The notes under the pieces are model-generated. The model was not told the origin of the DNA and did not search any database. It worked only from the letters and a program-made list of their open reading frames with translations. Positions 40,749 to 50,156 of a DNA stretch of 64,000 bases are shown in pieces. Positions within the stretch are counted from its first letter, which is position 1. Each line of letters opens with the position of its first letter. Both the position numbers and the translations under genes were made by a program. Source of the DNA: Antribacter soli (lineage in GTDB: Bacteria; Actinomycetota; Actinomycetes; Actinomycetales; Cellulomonadaceae); contig NZ_JAKGSG010000042.1 of NCBI RefSeq assembly GCF_021568775.1, positions 1 to 64,000 on the forward strand. Reading direction: 5' to 3'.

Positions 40749-42413
40749 ATGCGCACACTGATCATCGGCGGCGTCGCGGGCGGCATGTCCGCGGCGACCC
40801 GGCTGCGACGGCTCGACGAGGACATGGAGATCGTGGTCCTGGAGCGCGGCCGGTACGTGTCCTTCGCGAACTGCGGCCTGCCCTACTACGTGGGCGGGGT
40901 CATCTCCGAGCGCTCGTCGCTCCTGCTCCAGACGCCGGAGTCGCTCGCAGCGCGCTTCGGCCTGGACGTGCGGGTCGAGCACGAGGCGACGGCGATCGAT
41001 CGGGAGCGCAAGGTCGTCCACGTGACCGACCTGCGCACCGGCCGCACCTCCGAGGAGCAGTACGACCACCTGGTGCTCGCGGCGGGCGCCGCGGCGACCC
41101 GGGAGCCGCTCGCGGGGAGCGTCCCCACCCGCACCCTGCGCACAATCGACGACGTGGACGCGATCACCGCCGTCCTGGCCGACGTGACGGGCCGCCCGGC
41201 CGACGTCGTCGTCGTCGGCGCCGGATTCATCGGCCTCGAGGCCGTGGAGAACCTGGTGCGGCGCGGCGCGACCGTGACACTGGTCCAGCGCGGCGCGCAG
41301 GTGCTCGCGCCGCTGGATCCCGAGATGGCGGCCCCCGTCCTCGCCACCCTGAGCTCCCACGGTGTGGACGTCCGCACCGGCACCACGATCGCAGGCGCGG
41401 AGGCTGGGCACGTCCTCCTGTCCGACGGCACGCGCCTCGCCGCCGACCTCGTCGTCGAGGCGACCGGGGTCCGTCCCGCCACGGAGCTGGCGGTCGCCGC
41501 GGGCCTGCGGCTCGGGCCGACCGGAGGTGTCGCGGTCGACGAGCTGCAGCGCACCGACGACCCTGCGATCTACGCGGTGGGCGACGGCGTCGAGAAGACC
41601 GATCATGTGGGCGGCGCGGCGACTCTCGTGACGATGGCGGGGCTCGCGAACCGGCACGGTCGCGCCGCGGCGGACGCCATCGCGGGCGTCCCGACGCCGG
41701 CCCGTCCTGCGCTCGGCACCGCGATCGTGGGAGTGCTCGGGTCGACGGTCGCGATGACGGGCTGGAGCGAGTCGCGCCTACGGGCGTCCGACCGGCCGCA
41801 CCGTGTGATCCACACGCACCCCACCTCGCACGCCGGCTACTACCCCGGCGCCGAGCAGATGGCGCTCAAGCTGCTCGTCGACCCCGCGGACGACGCGATC
41901 CTCGGCGCCCAGATCGTCGGCGGCGACGGCGTGGACAAGCGGATCGACGTGATCGCCACCGCCATGACGGCCGGCCTCACGGCGTCGTCCCTCTCCGAGC
42001 TCGAGCTCGCGTACGCCCCGCAGTACGGCTCGGCCAAGGACGCCGTGAACCTGGCCGGCTACGTGGCCGAGAACGTCGCGCGGGGCGTGACGCGCACGCT
42101 CCAGTGGCACGAGCTCGACGACGCCATGACCGGCGGGGCCACGCTCATCGACGTCCGCAGCCCCGGTGAGCACGCCGCCGGCGGGATCCCCGGTTCCCGT
42201 AACCTCCCGCTGGACGAGCTGCGCACGCGGCACGCGGAGCTGCCGGCCCGCCAACCGGTCGTGGTGCACTGCCAGGTGGGCCAGCGGGGCCACACGGCCG
42301 CTCGCCTGCTGGGCCAGCTCGGCTACGACGTGCACAACCTCGACGGCGGCTACCTCACCTGGTCCGCGGGCACGGCGGCACGATCCGCCGACCGCACGAA
42401 GGCCGCCGGGTGA
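40749..42413 (+). CDS. CoA-disulfide reductase with C-terminal rhodanese (persulfide reductase type)
   Basis: A 554-residue flavoprotein of the CoADR-RHD/Npsr group, which reduce CoA persulfide or disulfide using NAD(P)H. The FAD site is GGVAGGMSAATRLRR, the single active-site Cys42 is in SFANCGLPYYVGG, the NAD site is VVVVGAGFIGLEAVE and a second FAD motif is DPAIYAVGDGVE. The rhodanese domain takes about 455-545 (DVRSPGEHAAGGIPGSRNLP) with Cys508 in VVHCQVGQRGHTAA. The start lies 2 nt after the operator, so the transcript may be almost leaderless. It is followed by a CstR-like repressor gene, which is the expected regulator of persulfide stress. Confidence 0.92.
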   Translation: MRTLIIGGVAGGMSAATRLRRLDEDMEIVVLERGRYVSFANCGLPYYVGGVISERSSLLLQTPESLAARFGLDVRVEHEATAIDRERKVVHVTDLRTGRTSEEQYDHLVLAAGAAATREPLAGSVPTRTLRTIDDVDAITAVLADVTGRPADVVVVGAGFIGLEAVENLVRRGATVTLVQRGAQVLAPLDPEMAAPVLATLSSHGVDVRTGTTIAGAEAGHVLLSDGTRLAADLVVEATGVRPATELAVAAGLRLGPTGGVAVDELQRTDDPAIYAVGDGVEKTDHVGGAATLVTMAGLANRHGRAAADAIAGVPTPARPALGTAIVGVLGSTVAMTGWSESRLRASDRPHRVIHTHPTSHAGYYPGAEQMALKLLVDPADDAILGAQIVGGDGVDKRIDVIATAMTAGLTASSLSELELAYAPQYGSAKDAVNLAGYVAENVARGVTRTLQWHELDDAMTGGATLIDVRSPGEHAAGGIPGSRNLPLDELRTRHAELPARQPVVVHCQVGQRGHTAARLLGQLGYDVHNLDGGYLTWSAGTAARSADRTKAAG

Positions 42414-42447
42414 GCCCCGAACCCCCCGACCACGAGACGAGGACCTC

Positions 42448-42789
42448 ATGAAGGACACCACACCGGCCGGCGCGGCCGGCACCCCCGGCGCGGCCGGCAC
42501 CCCCGGCGCGGCCGGCACCCGCGGCCCGGCCGGCACCGCCGACGACACCCGCAAGGTCCTGAACCGCCTGCGCCGCGCCCAGGGTCAGCTCACCGCCGTG
42601 ATCGCCGCGGTGGAGGCCGGGTCGGACTGCCGCACGGTGGTGACGCAGCTCGCGGCGGTCTCCAGCGCGCTCGACCGGGCCGGGTTCACGATCGTGTCGC
42701 ACGCGATGCGCGAGTGCCTGAGCGAGGAGCCCGGCGAGGACAGCCTCACGGTCGAGGAGCTGGAGAAGCTGTTCCTCACGCTGGCCTGA
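42448..42789 (+). CDS. CsoR-superfamily repressor of the CstR (persulfide) type
   Basis: A 113-residue repressor. The helical domain starts near residue 33 (RKVLNRLRRAQGQLTAVIAAVEAGSDC). The two cysteines, Cys61 and Cys90, are 29 residues apart, exactly as Cys31 and Cys60 of Staphylococcus aureus CstR. The copper-ligand His four residues before the second Cys of CsoR is Ala here (HAMREC), so copper sensing is unlikely. CstR forms Cys-Cys polysulfide bridges on sulfide stress and leaves DNA. The first 30 residues are a Gly/Ala/Pro repeat not found in typical members. GAGG precedes the ATG, 34 nt after the reductase stop. Confidence 0.87.
   Translation: MKDTTPAGAAGTPGAAGTPGAAGTRGPAGTADDTRKVLNRLRRAQGQLTAVIAAVEAGSDCRTVVTQLAAVSSALDRAGFTIVSHAMRECLSEEPGEDSLTVEELEKLFLTLA
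42469..42537 (+). repeat. 18-bp tandem repeat in the CstR-like gene
   Basis: Two perfect units of GGCGCGGCCGGCACCCCC, a third with one change and a partial fourth encode (GAAGTP)n. The repeat lies before the repressor domain and can vary in copy number without a frameshift. Confidence 0.8.
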
Positions 42790-42848
42790 CCAGGCCCGTC
42801 CCCGAAATGAGGCGACGGCTCGAGCCCGGGCCTCGATAGGGTGACCGG

Positions 42849-43688
42849 ATGTTCGTCGAGACAGCCGGCACCCGGGTCCACTATGTCGAGCACGGCCCCG
42901 CCGCGGGGGCGCCGACGGCGGTGTTCCTGCACGGGTTCCCGGTCGACCACCGGATCATGACGGGCCCGTTCGAGCCGCTGTTCGCCCGCCGCCGCCCAGG
43001 CTGGCGCCGCATCTACCTCGACCTGCCGGGCATGGGGGCCACGGTCGCGCCGCCCGGGGTCGGGAGCACCGACACGGTCTTCGACGTCGTCCGCGCGGCG
43101 ATCGACGCGCTCGTGCCCGGGCCGTACGTGGCGCTCGGCGAGTCGTACGGCGGGTACCTGGCGCGCGGCCTCGCAGCGGCCGAGCCGGACCGTGTGAAGG
43201 GCCTGGGCCTGCTGTGCCCGATGATCGTCGCCGAGCACGCCGAGCGGGCGGTGCCGCCGTACCGCGTGCTCGTGCGCGACCCGGAGCTCGTCGCGCAGAT
43301 CGGCGCGGAGGTGCTCGACGCCGACGACGTCGGCGTGATCCAGACGCCCGCCACGTGGCAGCGCTTCCTCGACGAGGTCGTGCCCGGCCTGACCGCCGCC
43401 GACGCCGGGGCCACCGCCCGCATCCGCGCCACCTGGACCGGGACGTTCCCGCTCGAGCCGCGTCCGTACGAGCGGCCCACCCTCTTCCTCCTCGGCCGGC
43501 AGGACGCCTCGACCGGCTACGCCGATGCCTGGCAGATCCTGGAGCACTACCCGCGCGCCACGTTCGCCGTGCTCGACCGCGCCGGACACAACCTGCAGAT
43601 CGAGCAGCCGGCGTTGTTCGAGGCGCTGGTCGACGAGTGGCTGGACCGGGTCGAGGAGGCAGGCACCCCGATAGGGTCACCGGCATGA
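42849..43688 (+). CDS. Alpha/beta hydrolase
   Basis: A 279-residue hydrolase. The oxyanion sequence is VFLHGFPVD, the nucleophile elbow is ALGESYGGYLARG (Ser in GxSxG), the acid is likely Asp in LLGRQDASTGY and the base His in RAGHNLQIEQP. Typical of 2-hydroxy-muconate-type or general esterases/lactonases; the substrate is unknown. It lacks a signal peptide. The stop overlaps the DUF4442 ATG as ATGA, so both are made together, which may suggest thioester or acyl-ester chemistry. Confidence 0.9.
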   Translation: MFVETAGTRVHYVEHGPAAGAPTAVFLHGFPVDHRIMTGPFEPLFARRRPGWRRIYLDLPGMGATVAPPGVGSTDTVFDVVRAAIDALVPGPYVALGESYGGYLARGLAAAEPDRVKGLGLLCPMIVAEHAERAVPPYRVLVRDPELVAQIGAEVLDADDVGVIQTPATWQRFLDEVVPGLTAADAGATARIRATWTGTFPLEPRPYERPTLFLLGRQDASTGYADAWQILEHYPRATFAVLDRAGHNLQIEQPALFEALVDEWLDRVEEAGTPIGSPA

Positions 43689-44152
43689 CGCAGGTGTACG
43701 CGATGTGGCGCAAGCTCGAGGGCAAGCCGCTGGGCAAGAGGCTCTTCAGCCTGGGCTTCAGCCTCAAGGCCCCCTACTTCGCGAGCGTCCGCCCGCGCTT
43801 CGTCGAGGTCCGCCCCAGCTACGCCGAGCTCGTGGTGCCCCAGCGCTGGGCGGTGCGGAACCACATCGGCACCGTCCACGCGATCGCGGTCTGCAACGGG
43901 CTGGAGGCGGCGATGGGCGCGCTGGCCGAGGCGAGCGTCCCGCCGGGCAGACGGTGGATCCCGAAGGGGATGGACATCGCCTACACCGCCAGGTCCTCGA
44001 GCGACATCACCTGCGTGGCCGAGACCGACCCCGGCCAGTGGGCCTCGGACGAGCCCGACCTCCCGGTGCGGGTCACAGCACGGCGGGCCGACGGCGTCGT
44101 GGTCGCCGAGGGCGTCATCCGTCTCTGGGTCACGGACAAACCCACCCGCTGA
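43685..44152 (+). CDS. DUF4442 hotdog-fold protein (thioesterase-like)
   Basis: A 155-residue protein of the DUF4442/PaaI-like hotdog family, with pattern GKRLFSLGFSLKAPYFASVRPRF, the Asn/His pair in RNHIGTVHAIAVCNGLEAAMG, and a beta sheet ending VVAEGVIRLWVTD. Such proteins are thioesterase-like and often act on acyl-CoA. It overlaps the stop of the alpha/beta hydrolase. The pair is followed by the GH43 locus after a 156-bp regulatory gap. Confidence 0.85.
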   Translation: MTQVYAMWRKLEGKPLGKRLFSLGFSLKAPYFASVRPRFVEVRPSYAELVVPQRWAVRNHIGTVHAIAVCNGLEAAMGALAEASVPPGRRWIPKGMDIAYTARSSSDITCVAETDPGQWASDEPDLPVRVTARRADGVVVAEGVIRLWVTDKPTR

Positions 44153-44204
44153 GGCGACGGCACGGGTTGCTCGGCCGGCGGGCCGCCGTCGTCAGGTCGT
44201 CGGC

Positions 44205-44282
44205 AACGTAAACGTTTGCTCGAAAACACGCCTTGACGGGATTGAGCGAACTCCGCCAGACTGCGCGATGTTAGCGCTCACA
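44205..44282 (+). promoter_or_regulatory. Two LacI-family operator-like sites upstream of GH43 genes
   Basis: AACGTAAACGTTTGCT (44205-44220) contains the AAACGTTT palindrome. TGTTAGCGCTCACA (44269-44282) is one base from the dyad TGTTAGCGCTAACA used by actinobacterial LacI-type sugar regulators. TTGACG at 44233 may be a -35. The second site lies 27 nt before the GTG start. No LacI gene is in the window. Confidence 0.65.
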
Positions 44283-44308
44283 TTGCCGACTGACACAGGA
44301 GTCATCTC

Positions 44309-45802
44309 GTGCACTCATCCCTTGCCCCCTCGCTGCCCCGGTGGCTCGCGGCACTGCTGGCGCTCGCGCTGGCCCTGACCGTCACCGCGACGGCGATCCA
44401 GCAGGCCCAGGCCGTGACCGGCACGCCGGTCACCAACCCGCTCGTCGACTCGGCGATCAGCGCCGACCCCTGGGTCGGTGTCCACGACGGCAAGTACTAC
44501 TACGCCGCGACCACGTGGAACTCGAACATCGTGATGCGGACCTCCAGCACGCTGGAGGGCCTCGGCGCCGCCGCCGAGAGGACCGTCTTCACCATCAACC
44601 AGGCCAACGGCTGCTGCACCATGTGGGCCCCCGAGCTGCACCAGCTCGACGGGCCCAACGGCTTGCGGTGGTACCTCTACTACTCGGCCGAACCCTCCTC
44701 CTCCGCGGGCGGCACCCGCCAGACCCACGTGCTGGAGAGCGCCGGGAACGACCCGATGGGCCCGTACACGTACAAGGGCGTCCTCAACCTCATGCCGAAC
44801 GGCGGCTGGGCGATCGACGGCAGCGTCCTGCGCCTCGACGGGGCGGACTACTTCATGTTCTCGGCGTTCGGCTCGGACAACCTGCAGTCGGTCTTCATCG
44901 CCCCGATGAGCTCACCGTGGCAGGTCTCCGCCTTCGGCACCCGCATCTCCGCCCCGACCCTCGCCTGGGAGACGCAGGAGGGCGCCGTGAACGAGGGGCC
45001 GACCGCGCTGCAGCGCGACGGCCGGACGTTCCTCACCTACTCGGCGAGCGCCTGCTGGGGCCCGAACTACAAGATCGGCATGCTCGAGTACACGGGCACC
45101 GACCCGCTCTCGCAGAGCAGCTGGACCAAGAAGACGACGCCGATCTTCGAGCGCAACGACGCCAACGGCGTCTACGGGCCCGCCCACCACACGTTCTTCA
45201 AGTCGCCGGACGGCAAGGAGACCTGGATCGCGTACCACGCGAACAGCTCGGCGTCGGCCGGCTGCGGCACGACCCGCAGGACCCGGGTGCAGAAGATCTC
45301 CTGGAACGGCGACGGCACGCCCAACCTCGGGGTTCCCGTGTCGACGGCGACCGTCCTGACCGGCCCGTCGGGCGAGGACGGCTCGACCAACGGGCAGTCG
45401 ATCAAGAACCGCTACAGCAACCTGTGCCTCGACGACTACAACTGGGCGACGAACCCCGGCGCGGAGGTGCGCCAGTGGACCTGCAGCACGGCCGCCGTCC
45501 AGGACTGGTACCTCGACTACGCCGCCGAGGGGTACTTCCAGATCAAGAACCGGAACAGCGGTCTGTGCCTGGACGACTACAACTTCGGCACCGAGCCCGG
45601 GGCTGAGGTCCGTCAGTGGACCTGCAACGGGCTCGACGTCCAGCAGTGGGAGATCACCGACGTCGGCAGCGGCTGGTCGACGATCCGCAACCGGCACAGC
45701 GGCCTGTGCCTGGACGACTACCAATTCGGCACCACCGCCGGTGCCGAGATCCGCCAGTGGACCTGCAACGGCAACACCGTGCAGCACTGGTCGATCGGCT
45801 GA
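44309..45802 (+). CDS. Secreted GH43 glycosidase with ricin-type CBM13
   Basis: A 497-residue secreted enzyme. A signal peptide (WLAALLALALALTVTATAIQQAQA) is followed by a five-bladed GH43 beta-propeller (about 40-350) with the three acids expected: Asp in SADPWVGVHDGKYYY, Asp in GWAIDGSVL and Glu in VNEGPTAL. A CBM13 ricin-B lectin follows, with three repeats (SNLCLDDYNW, SGLCLDDYNF, SGLCLDDYQF and QWTC). GH43 enzymes hydrolyse arabinofuranosyl or xylosyl links of plant polysaccharide. AGGAG precedes GTG 44309. LacI-type sites upstream suggest sugar control. The exact GH43 subfamily is uncertain. Confidence 0.88.
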   Translation: MHSSLAPSLPRWLAALLALALALTVTATAIQQAQAVTGTPVTNPLVDSAISADPWVGVHDGKYYYAATTWNSNIVMRTSSTLEGLGAAAERTVFTINQANGCCTMWAPELHQLDGPNGLRWYLYYSAEPSSSAGGTRQTHVLESAGNDPMGPYTYKGVLNLMPNGGWAIDGSVLRLDGADYFMFSAFGSDNLQSVFIAPMSSPWQVSAFGTRISAPTLAWETQEGAVNEGPTALQRDGRTFLTYSASACWGPNYKIGMLEYTGTDPLSQSSWTKKTTPIFERNDANGVYGPAHHTFFKSPDGKETWIAYHANSSASAGCGTTRRTRVQKISWNGDGTPNLGVPVSTATVLTGPSGEDGSTNGQSIKNRYSNLCLDDYNWATNPGAEVRQWTCSTAAVQDWYLDYAAEGYFQIKNRNSGLCLDDYNFGTEPGAEVRQWTCNGLDVQQWEITDVGSGWSTIRNRHSGLCLDDYQFGTTAGAEIRQWTCNGNTVQHWSIG

Positions 45803-45813
45803 AAGGAAACGAC

Positions 45814-47259
45814 ATGACCCTGCTCTCTCGCGCGCGCCGCATCCTCGCCTCCGGCGCTGCTGCCCTGATCGCCCTCGCCCTCGTGCCCCTCGCTCCGGCG
45901 TCCGCCCAGTACATCGACGTCCCGAACCCGATCGTGGAGCAGCGCGCCGACACGGCGATCTACAAGCACACCGACGGCTACTACTACATGACCGCGTCCG
46001 TGCCGGACTACAAGCGCGTCGAGCTGCGCCGGTCGCAGACTCTCGCGGGCCTCGGCTCGGCCACACCGGTCACCGCGTTCACCGCGCCGTCCAGCGGCAA
46101 CCTGAGCGGCTGGATCTGGGCGCCTGACATCCAGTACGTGGACGGCGCCTGGTACCTGTACTTCTCGGCGTCGCCCAGCTCCTCGCAGTTCGCGCAGCGT
46201 CTCTACTGGATGCGCAACACGTCGGCGGACCCGACGACGGGCACGTGGTCGGCACCGCAGCGCCTGACGACGGGCTGGGAGTCCTTCCAGCTCGACCCGG
46301 CGTCGTTCACACTGAACGGCACCCGGTACTTCGCGTGGGCGCAGGACAGCCCCAGCACGAGCTACAACAGCCACATGTACCTGGCGCGGATGACGTCCCC
46401 GACGACGATCGACACCGCAACGGCGATCGAGATCGCGCGGCCCAGCTACTCCTGGGAGATGGAGGGCGTCGCCGGCGTGGTCGAGGGCCCGTCACCGATC
46501 GTGAAGAACGGGCGGGTCTTCATCGCGTACTCGGCGTCTGCCACCGACTCCCGGTACAAGCTCGGCCTGGTCTCCGCGTCGGCGTCGGCCGACCTGCTGT
46601 CCGCGTCCTCGTGGACCAAGAGGTCGACGCCGGTCTTCCAGACGGCGAACGGCGTCTACGGGCCCGGCCACGGCAGCTTCACCGTCGCCGAGGACGGCGT
46701 CACGGACATCCTCGTCTACCACGCCCGCGACTACGCGACGCCGACCCCGGACGCCCTGACGGACCCCAACCGGCACACCCGGGTCCAGCAGCTGTACTGG
46801 GCGGCGGACGGCTACCCGTTCTTCGGCCAGCCACAGGCGACCGGCTCCGGGCAGCCGGGAATCCGGGGGCAGTACAGCGACAAGTGCGTCGACGACTACG
46901 ACTGGAACACGGCCAACGGCGCCCTCGTCAAGCTCTACACGTGCAGTACCGCAGCCGTGCAGAAGTGGGAGTTCAGCTACGTCGGCGGGTACTACCGCAT
47001 CAAGAACCTGCACGCCTCCAAGTGCCTCGACAACCTGAACGGTTCGGCAGCGCTCAACGCCGACGTCGGCCTGTGGTCCTGCAACGGCGGGACGGCCCAG
47101 GACTGGTCGATCGTCGACCAGGGCAGCGGCTGGTTCTCCCTTCGCAACCGCGCGTCCGGGCTGTGCCTCGACAACTACGCGTGGGATGCTGCGAACGGCG
47201 CGCGGCTCTCGATGTACACGTGCAACGGGGTCGGCGCTCAGCTCTGGCGCCGGGGCTGA
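45814..47259 (+). CDS. Second secreted GH43 glycosidase with ricin-type CBM13
   Basis: A 481-residue paralogue starting 11 nt after the first, so surely co-transcribed. The signal peptide is RILASGAAALIALALVPLAP with ASAQ. The GH43 domain begins VPNPIVEQRADTAIYKHTDGYYY, with the acids in this line, in SFQLDPASF and in VVEGPSPIV. The ricin-type lectin (three repeats, DKCVDDYDWN, SKCLDNLN and SGLCLDNYAWD) closes the protein. The differing substrate loops suggest the two enzymes attack different links of one arabinan or arabinoxylan. AAAGGAAA precedes the ATG. Confidence 0.87.
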   Translation: MTLLSRARRILASGAAALIALALVPLAPASAQYIDVPNPIVEQRADTAIYKHTDGYYYMTASVPDYKRVELRRSQTLAGLGSATPVTAFTAPSSGNLSGWIWAPDIQYVDGAWYLYFSASPSSSQFAQRLYWMRNTSADPTTGTWSAPQRLTTGWESFQLDPASFTLNGTRYFAWAQDSPSTSYNSHMYLARMTSPTTIDTATAIEIARPSYSWEMEGVAGVVEGPSPIVKNGRVFIAYSASATDSRYKLGLVSASASADLLSASSWTKRSTPVFQTANGVYGPGHGSFTVAEDGVTDILVYHARDYATPTPDALTDPNRHTRVQQLYWAADGYPFFGQPQATGSGQPGIRGQYSDKCVDDYDWNTANGALVKLYTCSTAAVQKWEFSYVGGYYRIKNLHASKCLDNLNGSAALNADVGLWSCNGGTAQDWSIVDQGSGWFSLRNRASGLCLDNYAWDAANGARLSMYTCNGVGAQLWRRG

Positions 47260-47286
47260 CGGGACGCACCGAGCGTCTTCGCCAGA

Positions 47287-47331
47287 ACGGTGTGGGTGCC
47301 GCTCCCAGCCCGGGAGCGGCACCCACACCGT
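47287..47331. terminator. 20-bp hairpin after the GH43 pair
   Basis: Perfect 20-bp arms with a 5-nt loop lie 27 nt after the second GH43 stop. Confidence 0.8.
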
Positions 47332-47361
47332 GGAACGTGCGCCGACGCGCTGACGACACGC

Positions 47362-47412
47362 CGGGTGAAGTCCGTTTCTTCACCCGTGGGTGAGTTACAC
47401 CCATTTCACCCG
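47362..47412 (+). promoter_or_regulatory. Cluster of GGGTG/CACCC inverted repeats before DUF3892 gene
   Basis: CGGGTGAA with TTCACCCG (47362-47386), CACCC-GT-GGGTG (47381-47392) and GGGTG-AGTTA-CACCC (47388-47402) overlap, and a further TTTCACCC follows. The array lies 76-126 nt before the small gene at 47488. It looks like a multiple-dyad binding site; the binding protein is unknown. Confidence 0.4.
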
Positions 47413-47487
47413 CTTCCGGCGTCACGAACGGGTCGCTGGACACCCTTTCCCTGTACGGGGGGAACGCAACACATAGGGGTGCCAGCC

Positions 47488-47769
47488 ATGCCGTTCATTC
47501 GCTACGTCCGCGTCGCCGACCCAGGTACGTCCAACGAGCACGTGGTCGAGGTCCGTTGCTCGTCCATCACGACCGGTCCGCTTCGTTCGGAGTCGATCGA
47601 GTCGATCCACGCAGCGATCCGGAAGGGCACACCCTTCCGGACGTTCAACGAGCGCAACCACAACCAGAAGGACGTCGTCGCCAAGACCACGCCGAACGGG
47701 GGCAGGTACATCGCCGCCGTCGACGGGGGTTACGAGACCGACGACCTGTTGCGCCTGCCCAGGTACTGA
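47488..47769 (+). CDS. DUF3892-family small protein
   Basis: A 93-residue cytosolic protein with N-terminus MPFIRYVRVADPGTSNEHVVEVRC and the closing GGRYIAAVDGGYETDDLLRLPRY, the pattern of DUF3892. A middle helix is Lys/Arg-rich (AAIRKGTPFRTFNERNHNQKD). AGGGG precedes the ATG. It stands alone, convergent with the DUF779 gene. Its function is not known. Confidence 0.78.
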   Translation: MPFIRYVRVADPGTSNEHVVEVRCSSITTGPLRSESIESIHAAIRKGTPFRTFNERNHNQKDVVAKTTPNGGRYIAAVDGGYETDDLLRLPRY

Positions 47770-47817
47770 CGCCTGGCCGGCCGGCGAGGCAGCAGCGCCC
47801 CGCCGGCCGGCCAGGCA

Positions 47818-48353
47818 TCAGGCCAGCGCCGTCCACTCCGCGTCGGTCAGCAGTCGCGACCGGATGACGAACCGCACGCCCTCGGGCGCCTCGACGCTGA
47901 ACCCTGCCCCCCTGCCCGGCACCACGTCGATCGTCAGGTGGGTGTGCTTCCAGTACTCGAACTGCGCGCGGCTCATCCACACGGGCACGACGAAACCGCC
48001 TCCGGAGCCACCGGGCTCACCCGGCACGGCCCCGCCGTCGGCCACGGCCCCGCCGTCGGCCACGGCCCCGCCGTCGGCCACGGCCCCGCCGTCGGCCACG
48101 GCCCCGCCGTCGGCCACGGCCAGGTCCCCGAGGTGCACGTCCGCGTCGCCGATCAGGAGGTCGCCGTCCGGGTAGCACATGGGCGACGACCCGTCGCAGC
48201 ACCCGCCGGACTGGTGGAACATCAGCTCGCCGTGCTGCCGCCGCAGCCGGGCGAGCAGCCCGGCTGCGGCGGCGGTGAGGTCCACCCGGGAGGCGCTGCC
48301 CGACGCCGTCGGCCCTCCCGCGTCCACCGGGTCGCCGCCGGGCGCCGCGCCCA

Positions 48354-48354
<1 letters not shown>
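47818..48354 (-). CDS. DUF779 protein paired with aldehyde dehydrogenase
   Basis: A 178-residue protein of the DUF779 family (about 120 residues in most members), which regularly follows an aldehyde dehydrogenase gene. The core is LMFHQSGGCCDGSSPMCYPDGDL with its conserved Cys cluster, then VDVHLGDL-like and FVVPVWMSRAQFEYWKHTHLTIDVVPGRGAGFSVE. An in-frame insert of five VADGGA units interrupts the domain. Its ATG overlaps the dehydrogenase stop as TGATG. It is thought to support aldehyde or alcohol oxidation, perhaps as a metal or redox partner. Confidence 0.87.
48025..48120 (-). repeat. Five perfect 18-bp tandem repeats in the DUF779 gene
   Basis: Units of CACGGCCCCGCCGTCGGC fill 48025-48114 without change, with 6 nt of a sixth. 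On the coding strand they read (VADGGA)5. Perfect identity points to recent expansion by slippage. Confidence 0.93.
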
Positions 48355-49877
<1,523 letters not shown>

Positions 49878-49984
49878 GCGCTGCCTCCTCGCAGTCGTTC
49901 GCCTCGGGCGCCGGCCCCTGTCCGACGCCGGTCGCCCGCCCGGGCGCACCGTCGCACCCGGTCCCGGGCACGGTAGGCACGCGA

Positions 49985-50007
49985 GGGTTGCAGCAGGGTT
50001 GCAACCC
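49985..50007. promoter_or_regulatory. Palindrome upstream of aldehyde dehydrogenase (candidate GAF-regulator site)
   Basis: GGGTTGCAACCC at 49996-50007 is a perfect 12-bp palindrome; a half copy GGGTTGCA lies at 49985-49992, one helical turn away. They are 108-130 nt upstream of the dehydrogenase ATG and also precede the divergent VWA gene. Binding by the regulator at 51772 is inferred. Confidence 0.45.
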
Positions 50008-50156
50008 ACGGCGCCCTGCAAAGGGCCGGTCGGCCGAGACACAAGGGAGACGAGAGCGTGACCGCTCTGTGCTGGTGGTCCTCCGGCGCGCGCGCTGAGA
50101 CTGGGGACCACGACGAGGCACCACCGACGAGTTACCACCCGAGACGAGGTACCGCG

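Noticed and set aside
40515-42789. Copper-sensing CsoR operon
   Set aside because: The operator form would suit CsoR, but the repressor lacks the copper-ligand His and no CopZ or CopA gene is present. The two-Cys spacing fits CstR.
48025-48120. CRISPR array
   Set aside because: The 18-bp units are contiguous without spacers, are in frame within a gene and encode a peptide repeat.
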